DNA of 9,941 bases, from NCBI GenBank assembly GCA_003563865.1, contig PWTP01000160.1, positions 1-9,941 of the forward strand, written 5' to 3'. The notes under the pieces are model-generated. The model worked only from the letters and a program-made list of their open reading frames with translations. It made no database searches and was not told the origin of the DNA. The translations under genes were made by a program, and so were the position numbers. Of the stretch, positions 1 to 6,919 are shown in pieces; positions within the stretch are counted from its first letter, which is position 1, and every line of letters begins with the position of its first letter. The DNA comes from Dehalococcoidia bacterium (GTDB taxonomy: Bacteria > Chloroflexota > Dehalococcoidia > Dehalococcoidales > CSSed11-197).

Positions 1-126
1 GAAAGCATGATCTGGTCTTACTTTACCACTACAGAGGGTGTGCCGCAGGGTGGGCTTACCCAGATAAAAAAGAGCAGAGCGTACTGGATACTCATGACGG
101 ATGAAGATACGCTGATAATCTCTTGA
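1..126 (+). CDS. C-terminal fragment of a probable secreted surface protein (5' end outside window)
   Basis: Frame 1 is open from the first base and ends at a TGA at 124-126, giving the last 41 residues of a protein whose start lies to the left. The visible part contains an IWSYFTTTEG stretch and ends in KKSRAYWILMTDEDTLIIS. This aromatic 'YWI.M..DDTL' ending resembles the C-terminal module of large extracellular proteins I associate with Dehalococcoidia and some archaea, but that is recalled similarity, not a search. There is no membrane anchor in the visible tail, unlike the next two genes. The stop lies only 19 bases before the next start on the same strand, so the fragment probably belongs to the same transcript and supplies another surface protein. 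The reading frame is secure; the function is not. Confidence 0.6.
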   Translation, partial: ESMIWSYFTTTEGVPQGGLTQIKKSRAYWILMTDEDTLIIS

Positions 127-145
127 AAAAGGATAAGCATTAAAA

Positions 146-2143
146 ATGTTAAATTACAAAGCTAAAGGTGCAGTAAAAAACATTAAGGTTCTGGTAATTA
201 GCGTGTTTGCCCTGCTGATTATATCCCTGATGCTTCCCTTGAACACGGTTTCATCAGTCACTCCACCGCCCATGGCCCAATTATTTTACGGCACGGTCAC
301 CCTGGACGGCTCCCCTGCACCAGACGGCACCAGTGTAACCGCCGTTATGAACAATGAAACCTACAGCACTACGGTAAGCGGCGGCGAATACAACCTTACT
401 GTCGGTGGCAAAAGCGGTGACAGCACCGGGGATACCATCTACTTTTATGTAGACGGTCTTGATGCCGGCAGCACAACTTATTCGGAGGGTGGAGAAACAC
501 AATTCCATCTTTCTGCAACCAGCCCGTTGCCCCAGCGTACCCTCACCATGTCAGTCGACGGGCAGGGTTCGACCAGCCCTTCCGTGGGCAGCCATAACTA
601 TAATGAAGGTCAAACTGTAAGTATCTTCGCCAGCCCGGCTACCGGCTGGGCATTTTCCAACTGGGTAGGTGATGTTGCCAGCCCGAATTCTCAAAGCACC
701 ACCGTTACCATGGATGAAGATAAAACAGTCACTGCTGTTTTCTTTGAGTTGCCCACCTACACACTGACCATGGCTGTAAGCGGAGAGGGAACTGTGACGC
801 CTTCTCCCGGCAACTATACTCATGAGGAAGGTGCGGTGGTGAATATTTCAGCCAGCCCGGCTGAAGGCTGGCGTTTTGTGAACTGGACCGGTGGCGTCGC
901 CGATCCCAACTCACCTGACACAACCGTTAACATGGATACTGATAGAACTGTTACTGCTAATTTTGCACCGAGAGATTCTTTTGCGCTTACCATAAATATT
1001 GAAGGCGAAGGGTCGACCAGCCCGGTAGCCGGAACACATAATTATGCCCGCGATGAGGTAGTTGAAGTCACCGCCACCCCCGCCGCTGGTTATAAATTTG
1101 ACAGCTGGATAGGCGATGTCTCCGACCCGGCCGCAGCAACCACCACCGTTACAATTGATGCCGACAAGGTAATTACCGCCCGGTTTGTGCCCTTAACTTA
1201 TTACGAGCTTACAATTGAAGTAGACGGAAATGGCACTACTGAACCGGCTCCCGGAACCCATAGTTATCCTGAGGGGCAAACAGTAAGCATAAGTGCCGAG
1301 CCAGATGAAGGCTATGAGTTTACGGGCTGGATTGGTGATGTGGCCGACACAGAAAAGGAAACCACTACTATATTAATGGATGATCACAAAACAATCATCG
1401 CCACCTTTGATGAAATTCCTTTACCACCAGTATTTACAAAAATTGAAGTATTGCTCACCACTCGCACCGAAGCGGTAATCACCTGGGAAACCGACAAACC
1501 GGCCACCGGACAGCTTGAATACGGTGCTGAAAACACAGAGGGCAAACTAACAGAGTTTTATTCAGACTTTAGTACCCGCCATGTAGCCTTGATTGACGGC
1601 CTTGAGCCTGGCAAGACCTATTATTTTACGATAATAGCCATAGACGAATACGGCAACGAAACTATATCACCTGAAAACAGCTTTTCAACCGCCTTTGATG
1701 ATGCTAAATTCATTATAACCGGCTGGGAAGCCACCATAGATTATGGCAACGGCAGTAAAGAGGTTGTTATTGATATTACCATTAAAAATACCGGCGATTT
1801 ACCCGGAGGTCATGAACTCACACTTAAAGTTAACGGTGTAATTGAGGATAGTGCCAGCTTGACGCTGGAACCCCTTTCTTCCGGCAACATAAGTTTCAAT
1901 GCCACGCTCGACCAGATTGGTTTTTATACCATTGAAGTTAACGGTTTTAAGCTCGGCCTCGAAGTACCTCAGCCTGTCGAAGAGCCTGTTACCCCTGATC
2001 CGGATCCTGTGAGTATTGCTGAATGGCTTAAGAATAACTGGTTAATTGTGCTTGGAGTTTTACTGGGTATAATTTTACTGATTACTATCGGTATAATAAT
2101 AATACGCCGTTACTACTACATAGTTACCTTCATACGGCGATAA
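146..2143 (+). CDS. Secreted, membrane-anchored surface protein with four InlB-type repeats, FN3-like and CARDB-like domains
   Basis: The 665-residue protein starts at ATG 146, with a purine-rich AAAAAGGA 12 bases upstream. Residues 1-13 carry four Lys and 14-32 are hydrophobic, which fits a signal peptide. Residues 44-124 form a small beta module beginning LFYGTVTLDGSPAPDGT. Residues 131-421 hold four tandem divergent InlB B-repeats (PF18998-like), each with a W.GDV core and a TTV.MD.D..VTA.F ending. Residues 428-516 look like a fibronectin III or purple-acid-phosphatase-like domain (ITWETDKPATGQLEYG, then GLEPGKTYYF). Residues 519-607 resemble CARDB (KNTGDLPGGHELTLKVNG). A Pro/Glu/Asp spacer (607-622) leads to one transmembrane helix at 632-653 and a basic tail, RRYYYIVTFIRR. 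I infer that most of the chain is outside the cell with the C-terminus held in the membrane, suggesting adhesion or a cell-envelope structure. No catalytic motif is visible. Confidence 0.85.
   Translation: MLNYKAKGAVKNIKVLVISVFALLIISLMLPLNTVSSVTPPPMAQLFYGTVTLDGSPAPDGTSVTAVMNNETYSTTVSGGEYNLTVGGKSGDSTGDTIYFYVDGLDAGSTTYSEGGETQFHLSATSPLPQRTLTMSVDGQGSTSPSVGSHNYNEGQTVSIFASPATGWAFSNWVGDVASPNSQSTTVTMDEDKTVTAVFFELPTYTLTMAVSGEGTVTPSPGNYTHEEGAVVNISASPAEGWRFVNWTGGVADPNSPDTTVNMDTDRTVTANFAPRDSFALTINIEGEGSTSPVAGTHNYARDEVVEVTATPAAGYKFDSWIGDVSDPAAATTTVTIDADKVITARFVPLTYYELTIEVDGNGTTEPAPGTHSYPEGQTVSISAEPDEGYEFTGWIGDVADTEKETTTILMDDHKTIIATFDEIPLPPVFTKIEVLLTTRTEAVITWETDKPATGQLEYGAENTEGKLTEFYSDFSTRHVALIDGLEPGKTYYFTIIAIDEYGNETISPENSFSTAFDDAKFIITGWEATIDYGNGSKEVVIDITIKNTGDLPGGHELTLKVNGVIEDSASLTLEPLSSGNISFNATLDQIGFYTIEVNGFKLGLEVPQPVEEPVTPDPDPVSIAEWLKNNWLIVLGVLLGIILLITIGIIIIRRYYYIVTFIRR
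536..1408 (+). repeat. Four tandem InlB-type protein repeats, exact 222-base period
   Basis: Repeat units begin at 536, 758, 980 and 1202 (residues 131, 205, 279 and 353), so each step is exactly 74 codons. Each unit has a (R/Y/F)xLT(M/I) start, a G(Q/E/N)G(S/T) turn, a Pro-rich turn, an (E/D)(G/E) strand, a W(V/T/I)G core and a (V/I)xAxF end. At DNA level the copies are well diverged, but the 11-base string TCGACCAGCCC recurs at 569-579 and 1013-1023, exactly two periods apart. This is a coding repeat, not a mobile or CRISPR repeat. Confidence 0.9.
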
Positions 2144-2162
2144 TAACCGACAAAGGAAGCAT

Positions 2163-3791
2163 ATGCCGCTGCTGCCAGTGAAGCCGCTCTGCCACATTGT
2201 GCTAGCCGGAATACTACTGGCGGCCTATGGCGCCGCTTTGCCCTCGCAGGCAGCAGGAGCTTTATCGCTCAATCCTTCGGATTACTTTTCCTACACCTAC
2301 GATATCGTCCTGAGCCAGACTTATGTAGATGATGGGGAAGTATTTTACGCTGAGCTAACCGCCAGCGCTACCTGCATTAAAGATGCTCCGATAAGCCCTT
2401 CCGAGGCCTATATCAAGGGCAGGGTTATAGCCCGGCACCTGGAAACGGGCAAAAGGGTTTCGCTTAATTCCGGGTATTCTTCCACCATTTCACCGGTACC
2501 CTCCACCGAAGGTGAAACCTTTGCCGACTCCCGGGAAGTGGCGATGCATTTTCCCTGGGACAGCCCTCCCGGTGAATATGAAATCAACGGGGAGTTAATT
2601 GAAGCCAGGGTTAAATCCGGCGGGTTGTGGTTCGATGTTACCGACTCCCTGCCCCAGGCACAGGATATGGGCCATGTGTATTATAAAATCCCCGAACCGA
2701 AGCCGGACCCTGCACCGACACCTACTCCCACACCGGAGCCGGCTGAACCAACCCCAACCGAGCCCCAACCGGAACCGACACCCGGCCCTGAGCCGGGTCC
2801 AACTCCAACCCCCACGCCGGGGCCGACGCCCGTGCCCGGCACCCCGACAACTCCGCCGAAAGAGCCAACCACCCCCACCCCCACTGAACCGGAAGTGCCG
2901 CCGGGGGCTGCCGAGCTGGAAGATGCAACCGACAGCGAAGGACGGTTAACCACCAATCTTGAACTTGCCACTCTCGACGGGCGCTCACGCCTTAACCTCC
3001 AAAAAGGAACCCGCATCGGCAGCAGTGATGATGCAAGTCTGCCGGCGTGGATTATGTTAACCCGGCTCGCAGAAGCGCCGGAGGGCGCTGAGGAAAGCCA
3101 AATGGTGGGTTCGGCCTACTGGCTGCAGCCTCCGGAAGCGGCGTTTGAGCCGCATGCTACCCTGAGCCTGGAGTACTACCCGGCCCAGATTCCATTCGCA
3201 ATGGATGCCGCCGCGCTGGTGCTTGCCCGGTGGGATGGGCAACAGTGGGTCGCACTGGAAGACTGCCGGGTGGATGCTTCGATTAACACAGTAAGCGCCC
3301 CGGTTTACCGGGCCGGTATTTATACCATACTGGCCCCGGTTTCTGCCCCTGATTTTGAGCTCTCCGAATTCCTGATAAGCCCGGAAGAGGTCGCCACCGG
3401 ACAAATGGTATCCATCGAATGCAGGGTAACCAACCGGGGAGCAATGGCGGGTTATTATGAAGTCACCATGAAGCTCAACGGTGACATCCAGGAAGTGAGG
3501 CGTATTGCCCTTAATGGAGGAGAGAGCCGGGGGATAAGTTTTGGGATTATCCGCAATGCAGCCGGCACATATAATGTTGATGTCAACGGAATCACCGGAA
3601 CTTATATCGTTAGCACCGAACAGCATTCATCGACATACATTCCGCCAGAACCTTCAAGCACCGGCCAGCAGGAACCGGCATTTTACTGGATATGGGTACT
3701 GTATGCAGTTAACGGTCTGTTACTATTATTGGTTCTTTACCTTTGCCGCAACTGGCTCACCCAAAAGTTATTCAAGCGAAAAAACCGTTGA
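2163..3791 (+). CDS. Secreted, membrane-anchored modular surface protein with Pro/Thr-rich linker and CARDB-like domain
   Basis: The 542-residue protein starts at ATG 2163 behind AAAGGA at 2152-2157 (5-base spacing), 19 bases after the previous stop. Residues 8-31 form a signal peptide, with likely cleavage near PSQAAG. Residues 36-176 are a beta-rich domain of unknown role (TATCIKDAPISPSEAYI, later GEYEINGELIEA and WFDVTDSLPQAQ). Residues 177-248 are a Pro/Thr/Glu linker. Residues 250-392 resemble the ZU5-like module of large surface proteins (AFEPHATLSLEYYPAQIP, then WDGQQWVALEDC). Residues 394-483 form a CARDB-like domain (CRVTNRGAMAGYYEVTMKLNG), similar in layout to the one in the preceding protein. 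A transmembrane helix at 507-527 is followed by a basic tail, FKRKNR. Cys10 lies before the hydrophobic core, so it is not a lipobox. Its mid-section is about two-thirds GC, well above neighbouring genes. I infer a cell-surface role; no enzymatic motif is seen. Confidence 0.83.
   Translation: MPLLPVKPLCHIVLAGILLAAYGAALPSQAAGALSLNPSDYFSYTYDIVLSQTYVDDGEVFYAELTASATCIKDAPISPSEAYIKGRVIARHLETGKRVSLNSGYSSTISPVPSTEGETFADSREVAMHFPWDSPPGEYEINGELIEARVKSGGLWFDVTDSLPQAQDMGHVYYKIPEPKPDPAPTPTPTPEPAEPTPTEPQPEPTPGPEPGPTPTPTPGPTPVPGTPTTPPKEPTTPTPTEPEVPPGAAELEDATDSEGRLTTNLELATLDGRSRLNLQKGTRIGSSDDASLPAWIMLTRLAEAPEGAEESQMVGSAYWLQPPEAAFEPHATLSLEYYPAQIPFAMDAAALVLARWDGQQWVALEDCRVDASINTVSAPVYRAGIYTILAPVSAPDFELSEFLISPEEVATGQMVSIECRVTNRGAMAGYYEVTMKLNGDIQEVRRIALNGGESRGISFGIIRNAAGTYNVDVNGITGTYIVSTEQHSSTYIPPEPSSTGQQEPAFYWIWVLYAVNGLLLLLVLYLCRNWLTQKLFKRKNR
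2691..2906 (+). repeat. Low-complexity Pro/Thr/Glu linker coding repeat
   Basis: Residues 177-248 of the second surface protein are an irregular string of PEP, PTP and PGP units with almost no hydrophobic residues. At DNA level this is a run of CCN/ACN/GAR codons that leaves long open frames on the other strand and in other frames, none of them convincing as genes. It probably forms a stiff, extended stalk separating the N-terminal domain from the domains near the membrane. Repeat-number changes between strains would be expected. Confidence 0.85.
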
Positions 3792-3834
3792 CGCGATATG
3801 ATATTATGTTAACAGGATTGGCAGCCCTTTAAGT

Positions 3835-3863
3835 TTGACAGGCATCAAAGGGTAATATACGAT
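3835..3863 (+). promoter_or_regulatory. Candidate sigma-70-type promoter for the TorD-like/ABC transporter genes
   Basis: A perfect -35 hexamer TTGACA (3835-3840) is followed after 17 bases by TACGAT (3858-3863), which matches 4 of 6 positions of the -10 consensus. Transcription would start near 3870, leaving a leader of about 30 bases before the TTG start at 3901. It lies in the 109-base gap after the surface-protein genes. An inverted repeat (TTTGA 3834-3838, TCAAA 3845-3849) overlaps the -35 box and could be an operator. Confidence 0.4.
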
Positions 3864-3890
3864 GTAATGAAAATAGACGATAATAAATTA

Positions 3891-3896
3891 GGAGGG
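3891..3896 (+). promoter_or_regulatory. Strong ribosome binding site that fixes a TTG start
   Basis: GGAGGG lies at 3891-3896, with 4-5 bases before the TTG at 3901. It supports TTG 3901 as the start of the TorD-like gene; the GTG inside the same stretch (3896) is in another frame. Confidence 0.75.
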
Positions 3897-3900
3897 TGCA

Positions 3901-4581
3901 TTGGACACACACGAGATTGTAGACATTACTGAAAACAGGCGTTTGACCTATGCCTTTTTGTCACATGTCTATGCCCGCGAAGTAACACAGGAATTTTTGA
4001 ACAAGTTGTTAAGCGTATATCAAAAGTCCGACGGTTCGGACGAAACTTCCACTTTAAATATAGTTGCTGACGGCCTAAAGGGCTCAGATTTGGCAAAAGT
4101 TGAGGAAGAACTGGCCGTTGATTATTGTGGCCTTTTTCTTATGGGCGAAAAATCAATACCCCCATATGAGTCGGCACAGTTAAGCCCAGATGGATCGCTT
4201 GCAAACTACGTACGGGACGAAATTATTGCTGAATACCGCAAGGAAGGCCTGAATAAAATTGAAGGGTTTACAGAGCCCGAAGACCACATTGCCATAGAGT
4301 TTGAATTTATGTCACTGCTGTGCCAGAAAACTATAGATTCCATAAAAGCAAATGACATGGAAAAGGCCTTCTCTTACTTACAAAAACAGAAATCCTTTTT
4401 CGATAATCATCTGAATAAATGGATTCCTGATTTCTGCAGTAAAATTGAAAATATGACAGAAACCGATTTTTACAAAGGAATGGCTAGATTTACACAAGAG
4501 TACCTCGATGTGGAGCGTGAAACTCTTGATGATTTATTATCTTTTACCAAAACCGAGCCAAAACAGACAAGGAAATCATAA
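3901..4581 (+). CDS. TorD/DmsD-family cytoplasmic chaperone
   Basis: The 226-residue, almost wholly helical protein starts at TTG 3901, directly after a GGAGGG ribosome site. Residues 70-100 hold the family signature region (ELAVDYCGLFLMGEKSIPPYES, broken here as ELAVDYCGLF then IPPYES at 86-91). Residues 125-141 match the second signature (EPEDHIAIEFEFMSLLC; the usual form is P-D-H followed by an E-x-x-F-M helix). There is no signal peptide or membrane segment. Known members (PF02613) bind the twin-arginine signal peptide of molybdenum enzymes such as DMSO or TMAO reductase and help insert cofactor before export. Length is normal for the family. No molybdoenzyme, Tat gene or reductive dehalogenase lies in the window, so the client is unknown. 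The ABC transporter starts 32 bases downstream and may be co-transcribed. The gene is AT-rich (about 32% GC in 4321-4500 by hand count). Confidence 0.85.
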   Translation: MDTHEIVDITENRRLTYAFLSHVYAREVTQEFLNKLLSVYQKSDGSDETSTLNIVADGLKGSDLAKVEEELAVDYCGLFLMGEKSIPPYESAQLSPDGSLANYVRDEIIAEYRKEGLNKIEGFTEPEDHIAIEFEFMSLLCQKTIDSIKANDMEKAFSYLQKQKSFFDNHLNKWIPDFCSKIENMTETDFYKGMARFTQEYLDVERETLDDLLSFTKTEPKQTRKS

Positions 4582-4613
4582 TACACGTCCAAAATAACAA
4601 GGACTAATCATCA

Positions 4614-5591
4614 GTGCCCGCTGTAAGCGTTGAAAAACTATCGCGCATTTTTGGTACCCTCAAGGCGGTCGACAGTGTTTCTTTTGAGGTGAACCGTGGT
4701 GAGATATTTGGGTTTCTGGGCCCGAATGGGGCCGGAAAAACAACTACCATCAACATGCTTTGCACTTTACTCAAACCCTCTTCAGGTAAAGCTACTGTTA
4801 ATGGTTATGACATTATTAAACAGCAAGCCCAGGTCCGCCGTTCTATTGGGCTTGTATTCCAGGATTCCTCCCTTGATGAATACTTAAGCGCCGAACAAAA
4901 CCTGCTGTTTCATGCTTATGCCTATGGTATTCCCGGCAAGGAAAGGAAAAAAAGGATTAACGAACTGCTTGAACTGGTTGGGCTCAAAGACCGGCGTAAA
5001 AGCAAGGTAAGGACCTTTTCAGGTGGTATGAAGCGCCGTCTGGAGTTAGCCCGGGGGTTGCTGCATGAACCTGAAGTGCTCTTTTTAGATGAACCTACTC
5101 TGGGGCTCGACCCTCAAACCAGGCACCACATCTGGCAATATATACGCCAGTTGCAAAATAAAAATAATCTGACAATATTTTTAACTACCCATTATATGGA
5201 TGAAGCCGAAAACTGCAACCGGATAACCATAATTGATAACGGGCAAATAATTGCCCTTGACACACCTGCCAAACTAAAGGATTGTGTGGGCGGAGACCTG
5301 GTTACTTTAAAGGCGGAAGATAACCGTACCGCCATAACCGAACTGAAACAAAAATACCGGGTCGAACCTCTATTTGAAAATGGTTCAATTTCTTTTTATG
5401 TTCCCAAAGGTGAGGAGTTTATTGCCCAACTTGTATTCCGATTTGAATCACGACTGCTGTCCATTAATATTCGCAGGCCTACCCTTGATGACGTGTTTTT
5501 AAAACTCACCGGCCGTGCCATTCGAGATGAAGAAGCCAGCTTTCAGGATCAATTAAAACAAGCATCAAGGCAAAGAATGCGCGGCAGATAA
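4614..5591 (+). CDS. DrrA-type ABC transporter ATP-binding protein
   Basis: The 325-residue ATPase starts at GTG 4614 with AAGGA at 4599-4603. The nucleotide-binding motifs are complete: Walker A GPNGAGKT (36-43), Q-loop Gln83 in VFQD, signature TFSGGMKRR (134-142), Walker B VLFLDEP with catalytic Glu160, D-loop GLD (164-166) and H-loop His193 in TTHYMDEAE. After residue 220 comes the C-terminal extension usual in the daunorubicin-resistance (DrrA) branch, ending with RRPTLDDVFLKLTGR. It powers export by the ABC-2 permease encoded 3 bases downstream; the pair would form a dimer of ATPases on a dimer of permeases in the cytoplasmic membrane. The substrate cannot be read from the sequence: drug, lipid or polysaccharide are all possible, and the DrrA name reflects family, not proven drug resistance. 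It follows the TorD-like gene by 32 bases. Confidence 0.93.
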   Translation: MPAVSVEKLSRIFGTLKAVDSVSFEVNRGEIFGFLGPNGAGKTTTINMLCTLLKPSSGKATVNGYDIIKQQAQVRRSIGLVFQDSSLDEYLSAEQNLLFHAYAYGIPGKERKKRINELLELVGLKDRRKSKVRTFSGGMKRRLELARGLLHEPEVLFLDEPTLGLDPQTRHHIWQYIRQLQNKNNLTIFLTTHYMDEAENCNRITIIDNGQIIALDTPAKLKDCVGGDLVTLKAEDNRTAITELKQKYRVEPLFENGSISFYVPKGEEFIAQLVFRFESRLLSINIRRPTLDDVFLKLTGRAIRDEEASFQDQLKQASRQRMRGR

Positions 5592-5594
5592 AAC

Positions 5595-6386
5595 ATGACG
5601 AGTATTTTTAGAGGTATCTGGGTAGTTGCATACCGGGAACTTGTACGCTTTGTAAGCGAGAGATCACGCTTAATATCATCGTTTGCCATGCCGCTCATTT
5701 TTCTAATTGTGTTCGGCGCCGGGTTCAGCCGGATGATTGGCACTTTGGTACCGGGCGTCGATTATGTTCAATTCATCTACCCCGGCATTATAGCCATGAC
5801 GGTTCTGATGAACTCTTTAATGTCAGGAGTTTCTGTAGTATGGGACAGAGAATTCGGGTTTTTGAAGGAGATATTGGTTTCTCCACTTGATCGACGGGGC
5901 ATTTTGCTTGGTAAGGCTTCCGGAAGCGCAACGGTTGCTGTTCTTCAGGGAATGATGATGCTGTTGCTGGCCCCGTTGCTGGGAATTCCCATAAGCTTCA
6001 AGATGATAATTACACTGATACCGGTACTGTTTGTTATATCGGTATCCATTTCCAGTTTAGGCTTGCTGATAGCCACCAGAATGCGGTCACAGCAAGGATT
6101 TCAAATGATAATCCAGCTTATGATAATGCCTTTGATATTTTTGGCCGGTGTTTTTTACCCGGTAAACAATGTACCTCTGGTAATGGAAATAATATCCAAG
6201 GTCAACCCCCTGACATACGGAGTTGATGCGATACGGCAGGTTTTCCTGGGTTCAACTGAAACTTCGGTTATCGGTGTTACTGTTTTTGGCCACACTATGA
6301 GTATTCTGGATAATATTCTTCTGGTAGCAGCCTTTGGTTTTATTCTTTTGTCACTGGCAGCAGTGTCATTTAACCGCAGTGATTGA
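5595..6386 (+). CDS. ABC-2 type permease (DrrB-like)
   Basis: The 263-residue integral membrane protein starts at ATG 5595, only 3 bases after the ATPase stop and without a clear ribosome site, so translation is probably coupled. Six hydrophobic segments are visible: about 27-47, 60-82, 112-134, 137-160, 170-190 and 236-257. Family hallmarks of PF01061 are present: the cytoplasmic loop WDREFGFLKEILVSPLDRRG followed by ILLGK (84-107), and NPLTYGVDAIRQ (204-215) before the last helix. Length is normal for half-size permeases that act as homodimers. With the upstream ATPase it makes a complete minimal exporter. No periplasmic partner protein or substrate-specific enzyme is next to it. The gene ends at TGA 6384-6386; the following 84-base gap contains a candidate promoter for the next cluster. 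Confidence 0.92.
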   Translation: MTSIFRGIWVVAYRELVRFVSERSRLISSFAMPLIFLIVFGAGFSRMIGTLVPGVDYVQFIYPGIIAMTVLMNSLMSGVSVVWDREFGFLKEILVSPLDRRGILLGKASGSATVAVLQGMMMLLLAPLLGIPISFKMIITLIPVLFVISVSISSLGLLIATRMRSQQGFQMIIQLMIMPLIFLAGVFYPVNNVPLVMEIISKVNPLTYGVDAIRQVFLGSTETSVIGVTVFGHTMSILDNILLVAAFGFILLSLAAVSFNRSD

Positions 6387-6403
6387 TTAATAAACCATAA
6401 ATA

Positions 6404-6433
6404 TTGACACAAATATCAGCCTGTATGTAAACT
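6404..6433 (+). promoter_or_regulatory. Candidate promoter for the zinc-ribbon/lemA/htpX cluster
   Basis: A perfect TTGACA (6404-6409) sits in the 84-base gap after the permease gene. Possible -10 boxes are TAAACT (6428-6433, 18-base spacer) or TGTAAA (6426-6431, 16-base spacer), each 4 of 6 matches. The -35 box is framed by a short AT-rich inverted repeat (ATATT 6401-6405, AATAT 6412-6416). Position supports it more than the -10 quality does. Confidence 0.35.
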
Positions 6434-6470
6434 GAATACACACTGACTTGAAAGATGGTGTTACGATAAA

Positions 6471-6899
6471 TTGAAGTGCCCTGTATGCCATGAAAGTATG
6501 ATTGTGGTTGAATACCACAATGTTGAGCTGGATTACTGTCAGCAGTGCCACGGCTCATGGTTTGACCAGGGAGAACTAAACCTTCTTCTCCAATCGATGG
6601 AACTTGAGAATTCCATTGAATTGCTCGACCGTATCGTGCATCAACCTCAAGCTCAAACGAACGAAAGAAAACGTAAATGCCCGGTATGCCGGCACCGAAT
6701 GCAAAAGCACCATATCGGCCACTCACCCGAAGTACTGGTGGATATTTGCTCTGACGAGCATGGAATCTGGTTCGACAGCGGTGATGTTCACCGGCTTTTA
6801 ACAAATCTCGGTAAAAAACCCCCGTCCGAATATGACAGTGAACAGGAAGTGGTTGCTTTTATGGGCGAGGTATTTGAAGCAGAAGATGATGAATCGTAA
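6471..6899 (+). CDS. Small protein with two TFIIB-type zinc ribbons, second one degenerate
   Basis: The 142-residue soluble protein starts at TTG 6471. An in-frame TGA at 6444-6446 and the lack of any ATG or GTG between make this the only reasonable start, and it gives the usual MKCPVC opening. The ribosome site is weak. The first ribbon (zf-TFIIB, PF13453) uses Cys3, Cys6, Cys23 and Cys26, followed by HGSWFDQGEL. The second uses Cys70, Cys73 and Cys93, but the place of the fourth cysteine is Glu96; it continues HGIWFDSGDV, so His97 may be the substitute ligand. A helical linker (35-60) joins the ribbons, and the tail (118-142) is acidic. Family members are often annotated as uncharacterised; the TFIIB name reflects ribbon fold only. 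It lies 20 bases upstream of lemA and is probably co-transcribed with lemA and htpX, which suggests a membrane quality-control role by association. Confidence 0.85.
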   Translation: MKCPVCHESMIVVEYHNVELDYCQQCHGSWFDQGELNLLLQSMELENSIELLDRIVHQPQAQTNERKRKCPVCRHRMQKHHIGHSPEVLVDICSDEHGIWFDSGDVHRLLTNLGKKPPSEYDSEQEVVAFMGEVFEAEDDES

Positions 6900-6906
6900 A
6901 TAACTT

Positions 6907-6913
6907 TTGGAGG
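6907..6913 (+). promoter_or_regulatory. Strong ribosome binding site of lemA
   Basis: TTGGAGG at 6907-6913 is 6 bases before the ATG at 6920, within the 20-base gap after the zinc-ribbon gene. It is the best ribosome site in this three-gene cluster (the flanking genes have weak or distant ones), so LemA may be the most strongly translated product. Confidence 0.65.
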
Positions 6914-6919
6914 TATTAA

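Noticed and set aside
536..1408. Regular 222-base repeats considered as CRISPR or mobile repeat
   Set aside because: They are in frame, diverged at DNA level, without spacers, and encode a known protein-repeat fold.
2163..2195. Possible lipoprotein signal at Cys10 of the second surface protein
   Set aside because: The cysteine comes before the hydrophobic stretch, not after it, and lacks a lipobox; a normal signal peptide plus C-terminal anchor fits better.
2681..3016. Minus-strand Gly/Val-rich open frame opposite the proline linker
   Set aside because: It is the mirror of the CCN/ACN repeat coding strand; the Gly-Val-Ser pattern follows directly from reading Pro/Thr codons backwards.
3057..3626. 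Long open frame (189 codons) on the minus strand inside the second surface-protein gene
   Set aside because: It lies wholly antisense to a gene with clear domains, has no ribosome site or recognisable motifs, and is explained by the GC-rich codon use of the sense strand.
3901..4581. Reductive-dehalogenase maturation factor
   Set aside because: TorD-like proteins occur near such genes in some Dehalococcoidia, but no reductive dehalogenase, membrane anchor or iron-sulfur protein gene is present in this window.
4614..6386. Calling the ABC pair a drug-resistance exporter
   Set aside because: DrrA/DrrB similarity is at family level only; the substrate cannot be told from motifs, and there is no antibiotic gene nearby.
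6370..6804. Minus-strand open frame of 144 codons opposite the zinc-ribbon gene
   Set aside because: It overlaps a gene with clear zinc motifs and shows no family signature of its own.
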